Source: Apostichopus parvimensis
Lineage: Eukaryota > Echinodermata > Holothuroidea > Aspidochirotida > Stichopodidae
Assembly (NCBI GenBank): GCA_000934455.1
Contig: KN882245.1
Coordinates: forward strand, 252,655 to 283,266
DNA: 30,612 nucleotides
Reading direction: 5' to 3'
Part shown: piece by piece, positions 12,376 through 22,860 of the stretch
How the letters are laid out: every line of letters starts with the position of its first letter
How positions within the stretch are numbered: the stretch's first letter is position 1
The notes under the pieces: model-generated
Told to the model about the DNA's origin: nothing
The model's database searches: none
What the model saw: the letters and a program-made list of their open reading frames with translations, nothing else
Made by a program: the position numbers and the translations under genes

Positions 12376-13753
12376 AAAATTAGCCTATATGTGTTGAGAG
12401 ATATTGTTTTATTTGATAACTATTTATACACATTTTGAACTTTTCACGTAATCAATATATAGGTTAGATGCATATATATATATTACAACCCCTCTGTACT
12501 TTCACAGTATTATAAAAAAGAAGAAGATGCAATTAACTTAGAATGTCGCATAATCGGTATATGGATACAGCACACAAAGTATTCAATAATCAAATTGTGT
12601 AGCTCTTCGATTTACGATGCTTTCGCTATGCATAAAAAATATCTCACTTTGACAAGAAATGAAATCGAATCTACGGAATGAAATTTCTCCAACATCGATT
12701 TCCACTAAACAAATATAGGCTCTGTTCGCACTCTTGTGTTTCTACAAACACCCTCCTGCCACTAGAACAAATTTTGCGAATGTGCGAGTACCTATCATCG
12801 ATGTTTATAGATGATATTTAAGCAGCGGACTTTGAAGACAGAGCCTAGCTGTCAATCATATTATACTTTTTCCTATACGTATTTAGTCTATGAAGTAAAG
12901 AATTGAAGAGCGTACGCGAAAGAAGTTCGTGTTACTACTTGAACATGGGACTAATTTGCATATTTTGACCCGTTCACGTAACCAAAATTATATGTTGCCA
13001 TGTTTTGAAGACGAAAATGAGACTTAAATGAAGACGAAAAGAAGAAGGAAATGAGCTTTTTATGCTTTCGGTATCGTCATGAGCGGAAACGAAAAGAGAG
13101 GTTGTATGAATGGCAATGATGTTTGCGAGCCGTCACTTCCACAAAGTACGGTATACTGGCAAGTCAATGAAATAGTAAGTCTAACTGACGTATATTAGTG
13201 TGGGAAAGTAAACTTGGTATTGCAAAGGGTGACGGTTGGTCCTTGAACCATCTTATAAAGATGAAACTGATTTTAATGCAATGTTGTTTCATTCAGTGGT
13301 GTAACCCTGCAGGATTTCGTTGCGAGAAATATTTGATTATACCGTACTCCATTTCGCCAAAACACACACTCACTTAATTAACTGGCATTTGACCTCCTTT
13401 AATTCAAATCTGGTCTGACTCTCATACATTATTTAGATTTGATCAAGAGAATAGGAACGTTTAGTGCCTATCGACTTAAACTCCAAAATTGCTATAGTGC
13501 TCTGGAAATCTACGGACTATAGTTTCTTTTGTTAATATAGTGTGACTACCAACAAACTTAACAGTGTTGTGTTAACTCACGCATGCACTAGTAAGGATTT
13601 CCTTTCCCAAATTTAATAACAAAAAGACTCGAAAACTATGAAAGATTTAGCCCTTAGTAAAGCACACAGTATACTCATTATATTGTGACTAAAAAAAACG
13701 TCGTATTATGAGAGAATGCTGTGTACAAAATGGACTTCGAAGTATAGAAAAAA

Positions 13754-13950
13754 GGGGGGGGGGGAAATGATTTGCTCCTCTAAACGTCGTTGAAGCCGAC
13801 TACCATGTAGGGAATCTGGGGTCCTACCTCCTCCCCAGACAAATACAATTAAAGTTTAAATGTGAAATTGCGAATTCTGAGGAATTTTTCGGTTTTAAAT
13901 TAGGTCTATAATTAAGTCTACAAGTTGTGCGAAAATGACTGATTTTATTG
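13754..13950 (+). repeat. Dispersed repeat, copy 1
   Basis: After a G11 run come GTTGAAGCCGACTACCATGT, a TCCCCAGACAAA block, GGTCTATAATTAAGTCTAC and AAGTTGTGCGAAAATGACT. The same order of blocks occurs at 21102-21275. The repeat has no coding potential; its class is unknown. Confidence 0.65.
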
Positions 13951-15548
13951 TTTGTGCGTGGTTGTAAAAAATTTTAATCACAAGTTTATGATAGTGCTTA
14001 TTTCGAGACTTTTAGTTCGGACATGCCAAGAAACTTATTGGGCCGTATGTTTAAACAAAAAAAGTTTCTGACTTTTTCATTGATAAGAAAAGAAACGTTT
14101 CTTATTTTTCGTATTTCTTTCCATGTAAAACTTACATGTCTTTGATGCTATACAATCACTGAATGTACCATAGAAAAGAACTATATAGATGATACAGCAA
14201 TGTGTGTTAATTCGATTCCCTTTTGCGTAACCTCTCCGCTTTTGATAGGGTGTACCCATTCTCTCACGTGACCATACAATCTAAGTAAGAGCATATATTA
14301 AAAAAAAATTTTAAAATGTCTTAATTAGCCTATACTCCTAATTGGCGTCTATACGATCGATTGGATCGTTAACTCAGTCATAACTCAGACAGAATATATT
14401 TACCATATAAATAGGTTTTATTTTTTAGTAGGTATATTATGACAGAACAAAAACGACTTTAAACAAGTTGTAACTGCATGGATGTGGTCTGTACTATTCC
14501 AACAGTAAGTTACAAACGCACAAATCCATCACTCTATCCTACCGGGTGTCGTAACAAAACTTGTATTGTGTAATTACTGGCATATATCTATCGCATTCAG
14601 TCCTATACGAACAGTTTTAACAGATTGTATACTTGATAAACTCATTAGAACTCAGTGCGGATTTTTTTTTTTTTTTTACTACGGCCCGAAAAGACGACCG
14701 CATTGTCCCTGCAGAGTGCTGTACGCACGCGCAGTTCAACTTTCATGCACCACATAGGAATGTGTTGGGGTAAGTTTGCGGTTAGCTGTAGGAATGTTAC
14801 TATAGGTACGCTGGAATTCGTAAGAGTAAGGAATGCACCAAGAGGCAGAAGGAATGCGCTGGTGGAGGATAGAGAAAGATAAAGTACGGGAGATACCAGA
14901 CATTAGATAGATATGTCGTTAGCATCTGTTATTAATCAATGGAAGTCATCCTAGGTTCGGGAAACACTTCCTACGAAATTTCTTCGAAAAGTATTTGTTC
15001 TCGCTCGCATGAACAATGTACAAACCGCGCGCTGAGTCTAGTGCCATGCGGTTCTATTGTTCATCGTATTTTTGGACAGTAATCATGAACCCCCTCCTGT
15101 TCCGAACCCCCCCCCCCCCGGCCCCTTCCCTCTGATTAGTTGAGTACACTACACAAAACGTCATACCGTACCTTGTCAAACAAAAATTTGGGATTCACTC
15201 AGCCCAAACGTAAAACATAATGCATGCATATATAAGAAACACATAACGATGCCCGACAGTGTTTTATATTAAACAAGCGTGTGTCGTGCATGCTACACCG
15301 TAATTACTTCAACGAAACATTTGCAAAAATAAGTGAAACATTAAGGAAGTTAAGGTGAGATGTTTTTCCAGTATGTTCAATGTTTTAATCTTTGTAGACA
15401 ATAAGTTCGTTTCCTCTTTTATTTTTACAAGTAAAGACGACTTCTGAGGTAAAATGAAAAGATACTATAACGACAAGTTCCCAAAAGTTGCCATCATATT
15501 TGTTATGAGAATGGATTACCCTGGATCTTGCTACAAATATCATTTGTA

Positions 15549-15611
15549 TTCTCCCTCCCTCTCCACCTGCCTCCCCTCCCTCTTCCTCCCTCTCCACCCC
15601 CCCTCTCTTCA
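15549..15611. repeat. C/T-only tract with rare purines
   Basis: About 60 bases of CTCC and TCCC repeats with only three purines ending in CTCTTCAG. It is a homopurine-homopyrimidine tract of the kind that can form triplex DNA; it is not near any recognisable exon. Confidence 0.8.
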
Positions 15612-15750
15612 GGGGGTTTGTATACCTCATGTTACAACCTAGTATTGAAAAATGCTATTGCATAGACAGTTTTTAAAACTAACAGGCCTTGTTTTATTTA
15701 AATGAAATTTACAAAGTAAAACTCCATTGTCATCATTTGCTACAAAAATA

Positions 15751-16128
15751 TTAATTTGTGTCAAGAGTGTTAAGACGGTGGAAATGATGTACTGTATCTC
15801 CCCTCCCCAACCCCCCCCCCCCCCCCCTCACCCTATCCCTCCATATTTGTATCATAAATGTCAACATCATCTGGTCATACAGTAGTCTCATCAGAAACCT
15901 ACACAGTGCGATGTCATTCCATGTTTTAAGAAACGTCCGTTTTCCCATCAGTAGTTTCTGCTTAACGTTATTATACTCCGCTAACAGCATTTGATAATAC
16001 AGATCATTATACATTGATTTTCTGCTTCTTCGTTCTCTATCATGACAAATGAACCACACGTAGAATTTTAATTGATGCTTATAACCATTTATGTAGTGGC
16101 TGGCCCCCTTCTCATATGTTTTGGCGTG
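15751..16128 (-). CDS. Unrecognised open frame, Met/Tyr-rich
   Basis: A frame of about 125 codons opens just after an in-frame TAG that overlaps a possible acceptor (aattag). It reads AKTYEKGASHYINGYKHQLK, then a charged stretch HDRERRSRKS, then an amphipathic region with YYQMLLAEYNNVKQ and RFLMRLLYDQMM. The last quarter runs through a homopolymer (GGGGG), so the C-terminal part is not credible. No family is recognised, and a frame this long is expected about once by chance in a window of this size. Confidence 0.15.
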   Translation of the reverse strand, partial: HAKTYEKGASHYINGYKHQLKFYVWFICHDRERRSRKSMYNDLYYQMLLAEYNNVKQKLLMGKRTFLKTWNDIALCRFLMRLLYDQMMLTFMIQIWRDRVRGGGGGLGRGDTVHHFHRLNTLDTN

Positions 16129-16639
16129 CTAATTAGTTGACTCTTTAAATTCATGGAATTTCAAATCAGTAAGAACTGTCCAGACTATACGGGATGAGAA
16201 GCCACCTATATCGCGACAACAGCATATTATTAGTATATAGTGTTATATGTATATATGATTTGGTTGTATAGGTGTAGGTTGTAGTACATGGATAGAGGGG
16301 TATAGTATAATGCGATTACTAATAGCGTAGCGCACACCTTGTAGTTATTCTTTTACATTTAAATTAAGTTGAAGTCGTGTGCATTGGTTCCGTCTAGTCA
16401 GAGAACCTATACATTGACTATGAACAAAAATGGGGGGAGGGGGGGTAGGAAGGCAAGCATGCAGCAATCCAGCCATCGTGGTGTGAGGACGCAAAGAAAA
16501 TTTTTATCGTTATTTTAAAAGAGTCAGAGACTTTAAGTTTATTAACGCTTGTATTGATATGACTTTCCATTACACCATATTGGAATTGTAAGGAAAATAA
16601 GAATATACACAATCTCCTACATCCCAGAAATAGACCACC

Positions 16640-16785
16640 GGTATATATACATACTATATATACATGCCGTATAGGCTATATAGATATATATAGGCTATAT
16701 ATATAGGCTATATATACGGTATAGGCTATATGTATATGTATATATATATGTGTGTGTGTGTATACTATATGTATACATATATATT
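16640..16785. repeat. TATAGGCTATA-rich and TA/TG simple repeat
   Basis: Several copies of TATAGGCTATA alternate with TATATA. They are followed by (TA)n(TG)n that starts the large direct repeat. Confidence 0.9.
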
Positions 16786-17096
16786 AGCTGTTCGGCTATA
16801 TGACAACACATTCATATACTCTGCGCCTCAGTGTTATAAAGCAAGTTCACCGGCAAAATTAATCCAAAATTCATCAGTTTGATATGTTAATATACCCCAG
16901 GGATAAGCGATAGGTCATTATGGAAGGAATTTTTAATATACATATAACGCGTCTCTTTTAATAAGGATGAAGCACCGTAAGATAAGGGACAAAATCACAC
17001 GTTATATCAAGCTGTGGGATCATGCCTCATGCGACATTTAAAGTGATACACATGCTTTCTCAAAAGAAAACAATGGCTTTTCCGACCTGCCCGACT

Positions 17097-17120
17097 CTCC
17101 CGGTTCGCTTATACCGGGAG
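17097..17120. other. Hairpin with 8-bp arms in repeat copy 1
   Basis: CTCCCGGT and ACCGGGAG are perfect inverted arms around an 8-base loop. In copy 2 (near 18050-18071) the same site is mismatched (CTCCGGT against ACCGTGAG), so the stem is not maintained. Confidence 0.6.
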
Positions 17121-17507
17121 TCTCCCAATTTCTAAGGTAATCTTATCATCTCTTTATTTATCTAACCTCTTTTAATTTTTGATGCTACTGTCCCCCCCCC
17201 CCTTCCCCCCTCCTCTCCCTCAAAATTGCGATCAGAATTTGGCCGCGCGTATATATATGCTTTCATATTATATGCGTTAAGAACGTGGAGAAATTCACTT
17301 TGTTTTTTCGGGAAATTGTTTTAAATTCATCTGTCTCCCAGTTTCTAAGGTAATCTAACTGTCTCCTTATTTTATCTAATCTCTTCTAATCTTCGATGCT
17401 AATCTCCCGGCAAATGTGATTTCTACTGTTTTCTTTCTCTTCAAAATTGCGATCAGAAATTGGCCGCGCGTATGCTTTCATGCTGCATATATATGCGTTA
17501 AGAACGT
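17120..17507. repeat. Nested about 213-bp repeat inside the large repeat
   Basis: Within copy 1 the order GTCTCCCA-TTTCTAAGGTAATCT, then ATTGCGATCAGAA, TTGGCCGCGCGTA, GCTTTCAT and GCGTTAAGAACGT occurs twice (17120-17286 and 17333-17507). The same doubling is present in copy 2 (18071-18226 and 18273-18440), so the nested duplication is older than the large one. Confidence 0.85.
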
Positions 17508-17622
17508 ATTCATTTATGTATACTAGACCTACTGTGCACTACGAATCTTTTGTTATATTATTTCTGCCAGTGGGGAGACTGAACCCCTCCCCTTCCCTCC
17601 CTTGAATTTATTCTGCTACGGC

Positions 17623-17672
17623 NNNNNNNNNNNNNNNNNNNNNNNNNNNNNNNNNNNNNNNNNNNNNNNNNN
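17623..17672. other. Assembly gap of 50 N
   Basis: There are exactly 50 N between the two copies of the large direct repeat. The right edge is a TA/TG microsatellite. The left edge is the point where copy 2 has a long C run, so both edges are sequence that is hard to assemble. Confidence 0.99.
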
Positions 17673-17711
<39 letters not shown>

Positions 17712-18544
17712 ATACTATATGTATACATATATATTAGCTGTTCGGCTATATAACAACACATTCATATACTCTGAGCCTCAGTGTTATAAAGCAAGTTCAC
17801 CGGGAAAATTAATCCAAAATTCATCAGTTTGATATGTTAATAAACCCCAGGGATAAGCGATAGGTCATTATGGAAGGAATTTTTAATATACATATAACGC
17901 GTCTCTTTTAATAAGTATGAAACACGGTGAGATAAGGGACAAAATCACACGTTGTATCTAGCTGTGGGATCATATACCTCATGCGACATTTAAAGTGATA
18001 CACATGCTTTCTCAAAAGAAAATCATGGCTTATTCCAACCTGCCAACTCTCCGGTCCGCTTATACCGTGAGTCTCCCAGGTTCTAAGGTAATCTTACTCC
18101 ATATTTAGCTAATCTAAGTTCTAATTTGTCATGCTACTGCCCCCCCCCCCAACTCCCCCAATATTGCGATCAGAATTTGGCCGCGCGTAAATATATATGC
18201 TTTCATATTATGCGCGTTAAGAACGTGGAGAAATCCCCTTTGTTTTTTCGGGAAATTGTTTTAAATTTATCTGTCTCCCAGTTTCTAAGGCAATCTTACT
18301 GTCTCCCTATTTTATCTAATCTCTTCTAATCTTCGATGCTAATCTCCCGACAAATGTGATTTCTTCTGTTTTCTTTCTCTTCAAAATTGCGATCAGAAAT
18401 TGGCCGCGCGTATGCTTTCATATATATGCGTTAAGAACGTATTCATTTATGTATAGACCTACCGTGCACTACGAATCTTTTGTTATATTATTTCTGCCAG
18501 TGGGGAGACTGAACCCCTCCCCTCCCTTGAATTTATTCTGCTAC
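17673..18544 (+). repeat. Large direct repeat, copy 2 (right of the N gap)
   Basis: This is the second copy of the segment at 16741-17622. It begins in a longer TA/TG microsatellite directly after the gap and ends at ctgctacagc, where a C14 run follows. Differences from copy 1 are mostly single bases, small indels and microsatellite length, the pattern expected of two alleles or of a recent duplication. Confidence 0.92.
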
Positions 18545-19512
18545 AGCATCCCCCCCCCCCCCCACCCCTGAAGTATACGTGGTTACACCCCATGTAATAC
18601 ATTTTTTGGAGGTTTTTTTTTTAATTTCGTGGTACAACATTACCTCTATAAGCAAAGTCACATTTTACACGCTATTCGTTTTGATGTCATTCAATTTCTA
18701 ATGTGTCCACGTTATTGAATATTTCAAGGACACCCGGGGTAACTCAAGACGAGCTCCTGTGAGGGTGATGTTTCCTTTCAGCAGCGTTTGTTTGATTTAG
18801 AAACTAGTGCATCGTTACTGCCCTTTTGGAGGCATTTCATTAATTCATTTTCAACTTACTTGGTACGCTGCTGAGAGCATTTCTTATGTACTACTAAACT
18901 CAAGACAAATCAGTCTTCCGATAGGCAAACATGGCATTCCAATCGACTTGACAAATCACCATGTCACAGCGAACAAAGAGGGGAGAGTATAGCGATTTAC
19001 CGGTACATACACTTTAGGAGGAAGATTTAAAGGGGATGTTCGAAGTGCCTGATCCACGATAACTCGGAAGTTTGGGGGGGGGGGGGGGGGGTGCGAGCAG
19101 CGGTAGTTTCAACAAAATTTCTACCAAAAGAAGCGAGGATGGTTGAGTGAGAAGAGCTGGGTGCTAACATTTTTCTCCACGATTTAATTCTTTGAGCAAA
19201 ATTTGTTTGCCGCTAATTTTACTACCCAAAAAGCTTCAAAAAGAGGGAGCCCTCCTTGCCCCCCCACTCCACACACAGATCCCCTCCCTGGTTCCCGGAC
19301 CCTCAGTCCGGTGCAAAGCAAACTAGTGATTTATTGCCAAATATATACAACAAATTTTGTTCTACATCTGTAGTAGGATCACCTCAGATCCTGATGATGA
19401 GTGGTTACTGTCAGTTATTATCGACCCTCCAGCAGTGAATATTGTGTCATGGGCAACTAACCTACAGGGAGAAGGGAACTTTTAGCTATCCTTCAAACTA
19501 TAATACCGGTGC
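18545..19512. other. No gene recognised between the large repeat and the SINE
   Basis: The stretch holds C14 at 18550-18563, G18 at 19074-19091 and a small perfect hairpin (CCGGAC-loop-GTCCGG, 19295-19311). Plus-strand frames at 18807 and 19256 lack protein character. Confidence 0.55.
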
Positions 19513-19628
19513 TATGGCCAGGTGGAAAAAGGCGGTGGCATTTGGAGCGATGAGGCTTAGCAATCGGGAGGTTCCGGGTTCGATACCTGGCTGGGTCATA
19601 GTGAGGTGGTTTTTTTTTTTTTTTTTTT
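19513..19628 (+). mobile_element. tRNA-derived SINE
   Basis: The block starts TATGGCC and closes with GGTCATA, which can form a 7-bp acceptor-like stem with one G-U pair. CCGGG and CCTGG enclose a TTCGATA loop, a T-arm with an intact B box GGTTCGATACC at 19577-19587. An A-box-like TGGCCAGGTGG lies near the start. The middle (GGCTTAGCAATCGGGAGG) resembles the anticodon region of common invertebrate tRNA-derived SINEs. The D and anticodon arms do not fold as a proper tRNA and an extra segment is present, so this is not a functional tRNA gene. It ends in a run of about 19 T instead of the usual A-rich tail. Confidence 0.72.
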
Positions 19629-19807
19629 ATCCAAGAGCAATCTACGGTTTTCCCATCTGAAATGATTTTCTAAATTGAAAAGATTCCAAATTTGAGTTAA
19701 ATGTTGAATTGGTAGCCACCCGACGTGTCAGTTTTAGTCCATAAGCACTTGCGGGCTTCTAACACATTTGTGGTCGCTTAAAGCGTCGTAAAAAATAACT
19801 GCTGAAT

Positions 19808-19840
19808 ATTATAATTATTATTATGATTATTATTATTATT
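19808..19840. repeat. (ATT)n microsatellite
   Basis: ATT trinucleotide run with one interruption (ATG). Confidence 0.9.
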
Positions 19841-19980
19841 ATGGTGACCCTAAAAAAGATCGCGACCGTCGATTGGATACCCGGGATCTGCACAATTAAT
19901 GTATTCGCAAGTTTGGTTTAATTCAAAACAGCAGCTATTGTTGTCTATACGAGAACATTGAACTTTTCTGGTTTGTCTAT

Positions 19981-20057
19981 AACAGCAATTGTAAAACGGT
20001 ATCAATATATAAAAGCAATTGAAAAACGGTATCAATATACAAACAGCATTTGTAAAC
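19981..20057. repeat. 30-bp tandem repeat, about 2.6 copies
   Basis: Units of 30 bp begin AACAGCAATTGTAAAACGG and AAAAGCAATTGAAAAACGG, each continuing TATCAATATA. A partial third copy is AAACAGCATTTGTAAAC. Confidence 0.85.
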
Positions 20058-20140
20058 TTTGTGACGTCGTCGTAGGAACGTATACATTTGATCTCATTCT
20101 GGGGAAAAGAGATAACGTTGATCTGATGAAGATCTAATGT

Positions 20141-20196
20141 TACCGGGGCTCGACTACCGGGGCTCGACTACCGGGGCTCGACTACCGGGGCTCGAC
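20141..20196. repeat. 14-bp minisatellite, four exact copies
   Basis: The unit TACCGGGGCTCGAC is repeated four times without change, followed by a partial GGGCTCGAG. It is strikingly GC-rich against its AT-rich surroundings. Perfect identity suggests recent expansion. Confidence 0.95.
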
Positions 20197-21101
20197 GGGC
20201 TCGAGCTATGAATTTTATACTGTTTATTTTAAGAAAAACTGAAACAATGACAAGGAAAGATTTCAAGGAATGCAATATGATTTTAAATTTCCTAACTTTA
20301 TATAGACTTGAAGGACATTCAACTGAGATAACAAAGAGTGTCAAATGTTCAAATAAATTCTACCTCCGTCACCCTACGAACTAACCAAATGAAAAACAAC
20401 AACTAACCAATAATGCCATAGTTGCGCACATGATTATCATATGTCAGTTACTTCAATGAAACTACCAGTTCACATGGTATTGGTTTGTTACTAATATTAT
20501 CACAAATTCCGGCAAGTTTATAGTCTATCTTCATAAATGCATTTTAAAGTGCCACTTTTTACGTGACACTTGACAAAACACATATATTGTTTATGCTTAA
20601 ACATACTAAGAGTGTGATATTCCTTTTGACGATGACAGACGTGCTACATTTCAAGGTCTTAATCAACAAATGCAATTTTCTCTTTAAAAAGTCCAGAGGT
20701 AAAATGAATAGCTTTGACTAGAGCGCCTCCTGATACGTAGTTTAATCCGACGACTAAGGTTATACTTTTATATTTAACCGTAAAATAATCTCACCCGTCA
20801 CGTGGATGACTTTTATGGCGTGATCACAGACAGAAGAGAGGCCCTATAGTCATCTGTGTCGACTGCATACTCAGTTGGAAGTTCCACCCATCACTAACAC
20901 TACATATATCAACGGGCTTGATCATTTAAAACGCGGGATAAGCATCAATGACTTAATCATCTAAACATCATCGGTTTCCTTTCATAATATACCGGTAATC
21001 ATGTCAAGTCGATCTACAAATTGCTATATATGTTAATTGTATGATAAATATTGTTTTCAACACCATGTTTGCACAAGATGCAAGGGCGGAGTTTTAAAAG
21101 T

Positions 21102-21275
21102 GGGTGGGGTGGGGGGCTAGTTGAAGCCAACTCTCATGTAGGGGCAGGGATCTAACGGTACTCGCCCAGAAAAAAAAGTAAATTTTATACATAACTTGAA
21201 ATATTCTGAAATATATTTAGGCCTAGATCTATAATTAGGTCTACACACAAGGTTGTGCTAGTAACTATTTTATAA
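21102..21275 (+). repeat. Dispersed repeat, copy 2
   Basis: After a G-rich start come GTTGAAGCCAACTCTCATGT, a CGCCCAGAAAAA block, GATCTATAATTAGGTCTAC and AAGGTTGTGCTAGTAACT, matching the copy at 13754-13950 in order and orientation. The identity is modest (about two thirds by eye), so the copies are old. Confidence 0.65.
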
Positions 21276-21489
21276 TTTTTTTTGGGGGGGGGTGGACATC
21301 CCCCTCCCCTGCCCTCTACATGGGATCCATGTCTGCCATGATGTTCATCCTTATAGAAGTTGCCTTCAATTTTTTAAATCTCCTCAACCATGGTAACAAT
21401 ATATACTAAGATAGCAAAATGTTGAATTCCTTGGAAATGGAAACTTTTAGGTGACGTCAAATGGTAATACCTTTTTGTAAATATGTTAT

Positions 21490-21860
21490 TCAATACAATT
21501 TTCAACACAATGATTTAATTGTTCAGTTAATATATTAACATCAGTTAATATATGAACAATTCCCAACCAAATGAAATAACCAATTCCCCTAAACCTTACA
21601 AGTAAGATATTCCACATTGTGCTGCAAAATGACAAAATAATTATTCACCAATGTCATCAATTTTAACATTTTACAACAAAATGATGAATAACACTCAGAA
21701 AGTCATCATTTCAAGAATTTGTTGCAAGATAATAAATTGAATGAATTGATCAATTAAAAAGTCTTGTCATTTCAACATTATGAAACAAAGTGATTAATTA
21801 CTTTTGCATGAGAATGTCCTTATTTCAACGGCACCTTAATGACTTTTGTGTCAACAAAAA
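21490..21860. repeat. Degenerate AT-rich tandem repeats of about 50-60 bp
   Basis: Variants of TCATTTCAACATT, then a short spacer, AACAAAATGAT and TTAAT(T) recur about five or six times (for example near 21492, 21612, 21655, 21705, 21766 and 21810). Copies are diverged, so boundaries are approximate. Confidence 0.45.
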
Positions 21861-22860
21861 ATGCAAGAAATTGTTGAGAGGATAATTGAAGCCACTTCAC
21901 ATCTCACTAACATGCAAGGCAACATATGGCTTGACTCCTAGCTACCAACCCCCCCCCCCAACCCACCTCTCCTCAATGTTGTTATTTGCGGATAAGAAAA
22001 AGTAAACAAAATGAATATGGTTCGATTATTACTACTTAACCTTTATTCCCAGCACTCAGTATTCTAACTAATTATCAGTATGAAGTAAAAAGATTCACAT
22101 CCATCGATTTTCACTACAAAAATATACATATTTTTATGGTAATTTTACCAGGAAAGACACTACCTTGAAATTTTATTCATGCAAGAATGTTTAAAAGAAA
22201 GAAGATCCATTACACAATTGTACAAAACAAACTAAACGCAAATCATTTCTTAAACATTTAAATGCTGTTCCCGGAATTGACCTTTCCCTTGAAAGGCCCC
22301 CCCCCCCCCCAAAAAAAGAAAAAACAGAGGGCACTGAATGCATCCTTGGAAACTATTTTGTTGCACCAAACATTTTAACCCCACCCTCCCTCCTGTTCTC
22401 ACATCCACCACCCCCTTCCCCCCCCCAATTTTTTTTTAAATATGATGAAAAGGCACTTATACATCACAAGTCTTTTTCTACTTATTACCATTTAAAAATG
22501 TCCATCACACTTGGGATGAAGAATATTATAACGAAATACATAAACAAGCTTAATTGTGTAAAGCGAAATTTATACCAAACCAATATATATGCTAGCAAAC
22601 TCTTACCCAATGATGTTTGTACTCTCATTGACAAAGCAAATGTAGAAAGGCTTAAACCTTCTGTTTTGGCATAACCTAACTTTTCCAGTGCTCAGTGATT
22701 CAAAATCCTTCCAAAAATATAATATATATATTAACTTATACATGAAAGTAGTCACCAAGTTCCTACACGTCAAATACCCATTAAATTTTATTCAAGTATT
22801 TCTTTGACGGATTGGTAACATTTGTTTGCATATTATTGGATGCTGATTATCAAAAATATC

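Larger units (their letters stand above)
8972..13753. other. No gene recognised; homopolymers and short repeats
   Basis: The stretch includes a C14 run (9107-9120) facing a G12 run (9182-9193), the G26 run and the palindromic triple repeat. The patch 10540-11110 is less AT-rich with short frames on both strands, none recognisable. Confidence 0.55.
13951..16640. other. No gene recognised apart from an uncertain open frame
   Basis: AT-rich DNA with T18 (14660-14677), C13 (15107-15119), C17 (15811-15827) and the pyrimidine tract. The minus-strand frame at 15751-16128 is described separately. Confidence 0.5.
16741..17622 (+). repeat. Large direct repeat, copy 1 (left of the N gap)
   Basis: Starting in a TA/TG microsatellite, this segment of about 880 bp recurs to the right of the gap at 17673-18544 in the same orientation. 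Shared landmarks in order are TTAGCTGTTCGGCTATAT, AGCAAGTTCACCGG, GGATAAGCGATAGGTCATTA, CATATAACGCGTCTC, GGCCGCGCGTA (twice) and CCAGTGGGGAGACTGAACCC. Identity by eye is above 90 percent with several small indels. The copy ends at ctgctacggc, where the N run begins. Confidence 0.92.
20197..22860. other. No gene recognised; repeats and C runs
   Basis: AT-rich DNA with dispersed repeat copy 2, the degenerate tandem region, and C runs at 21949-21959, 22297-22310 and 22428-22436. There is no open frame of 60 codons or more. Confidence 0.6.

Noticed and set aside
19513..19600. Functional tRNA gene
   Set aside because: The acceptor and T arms pair, but the D and anticodon arms do not fold and an extra segment is present; a SINE head explains it better.
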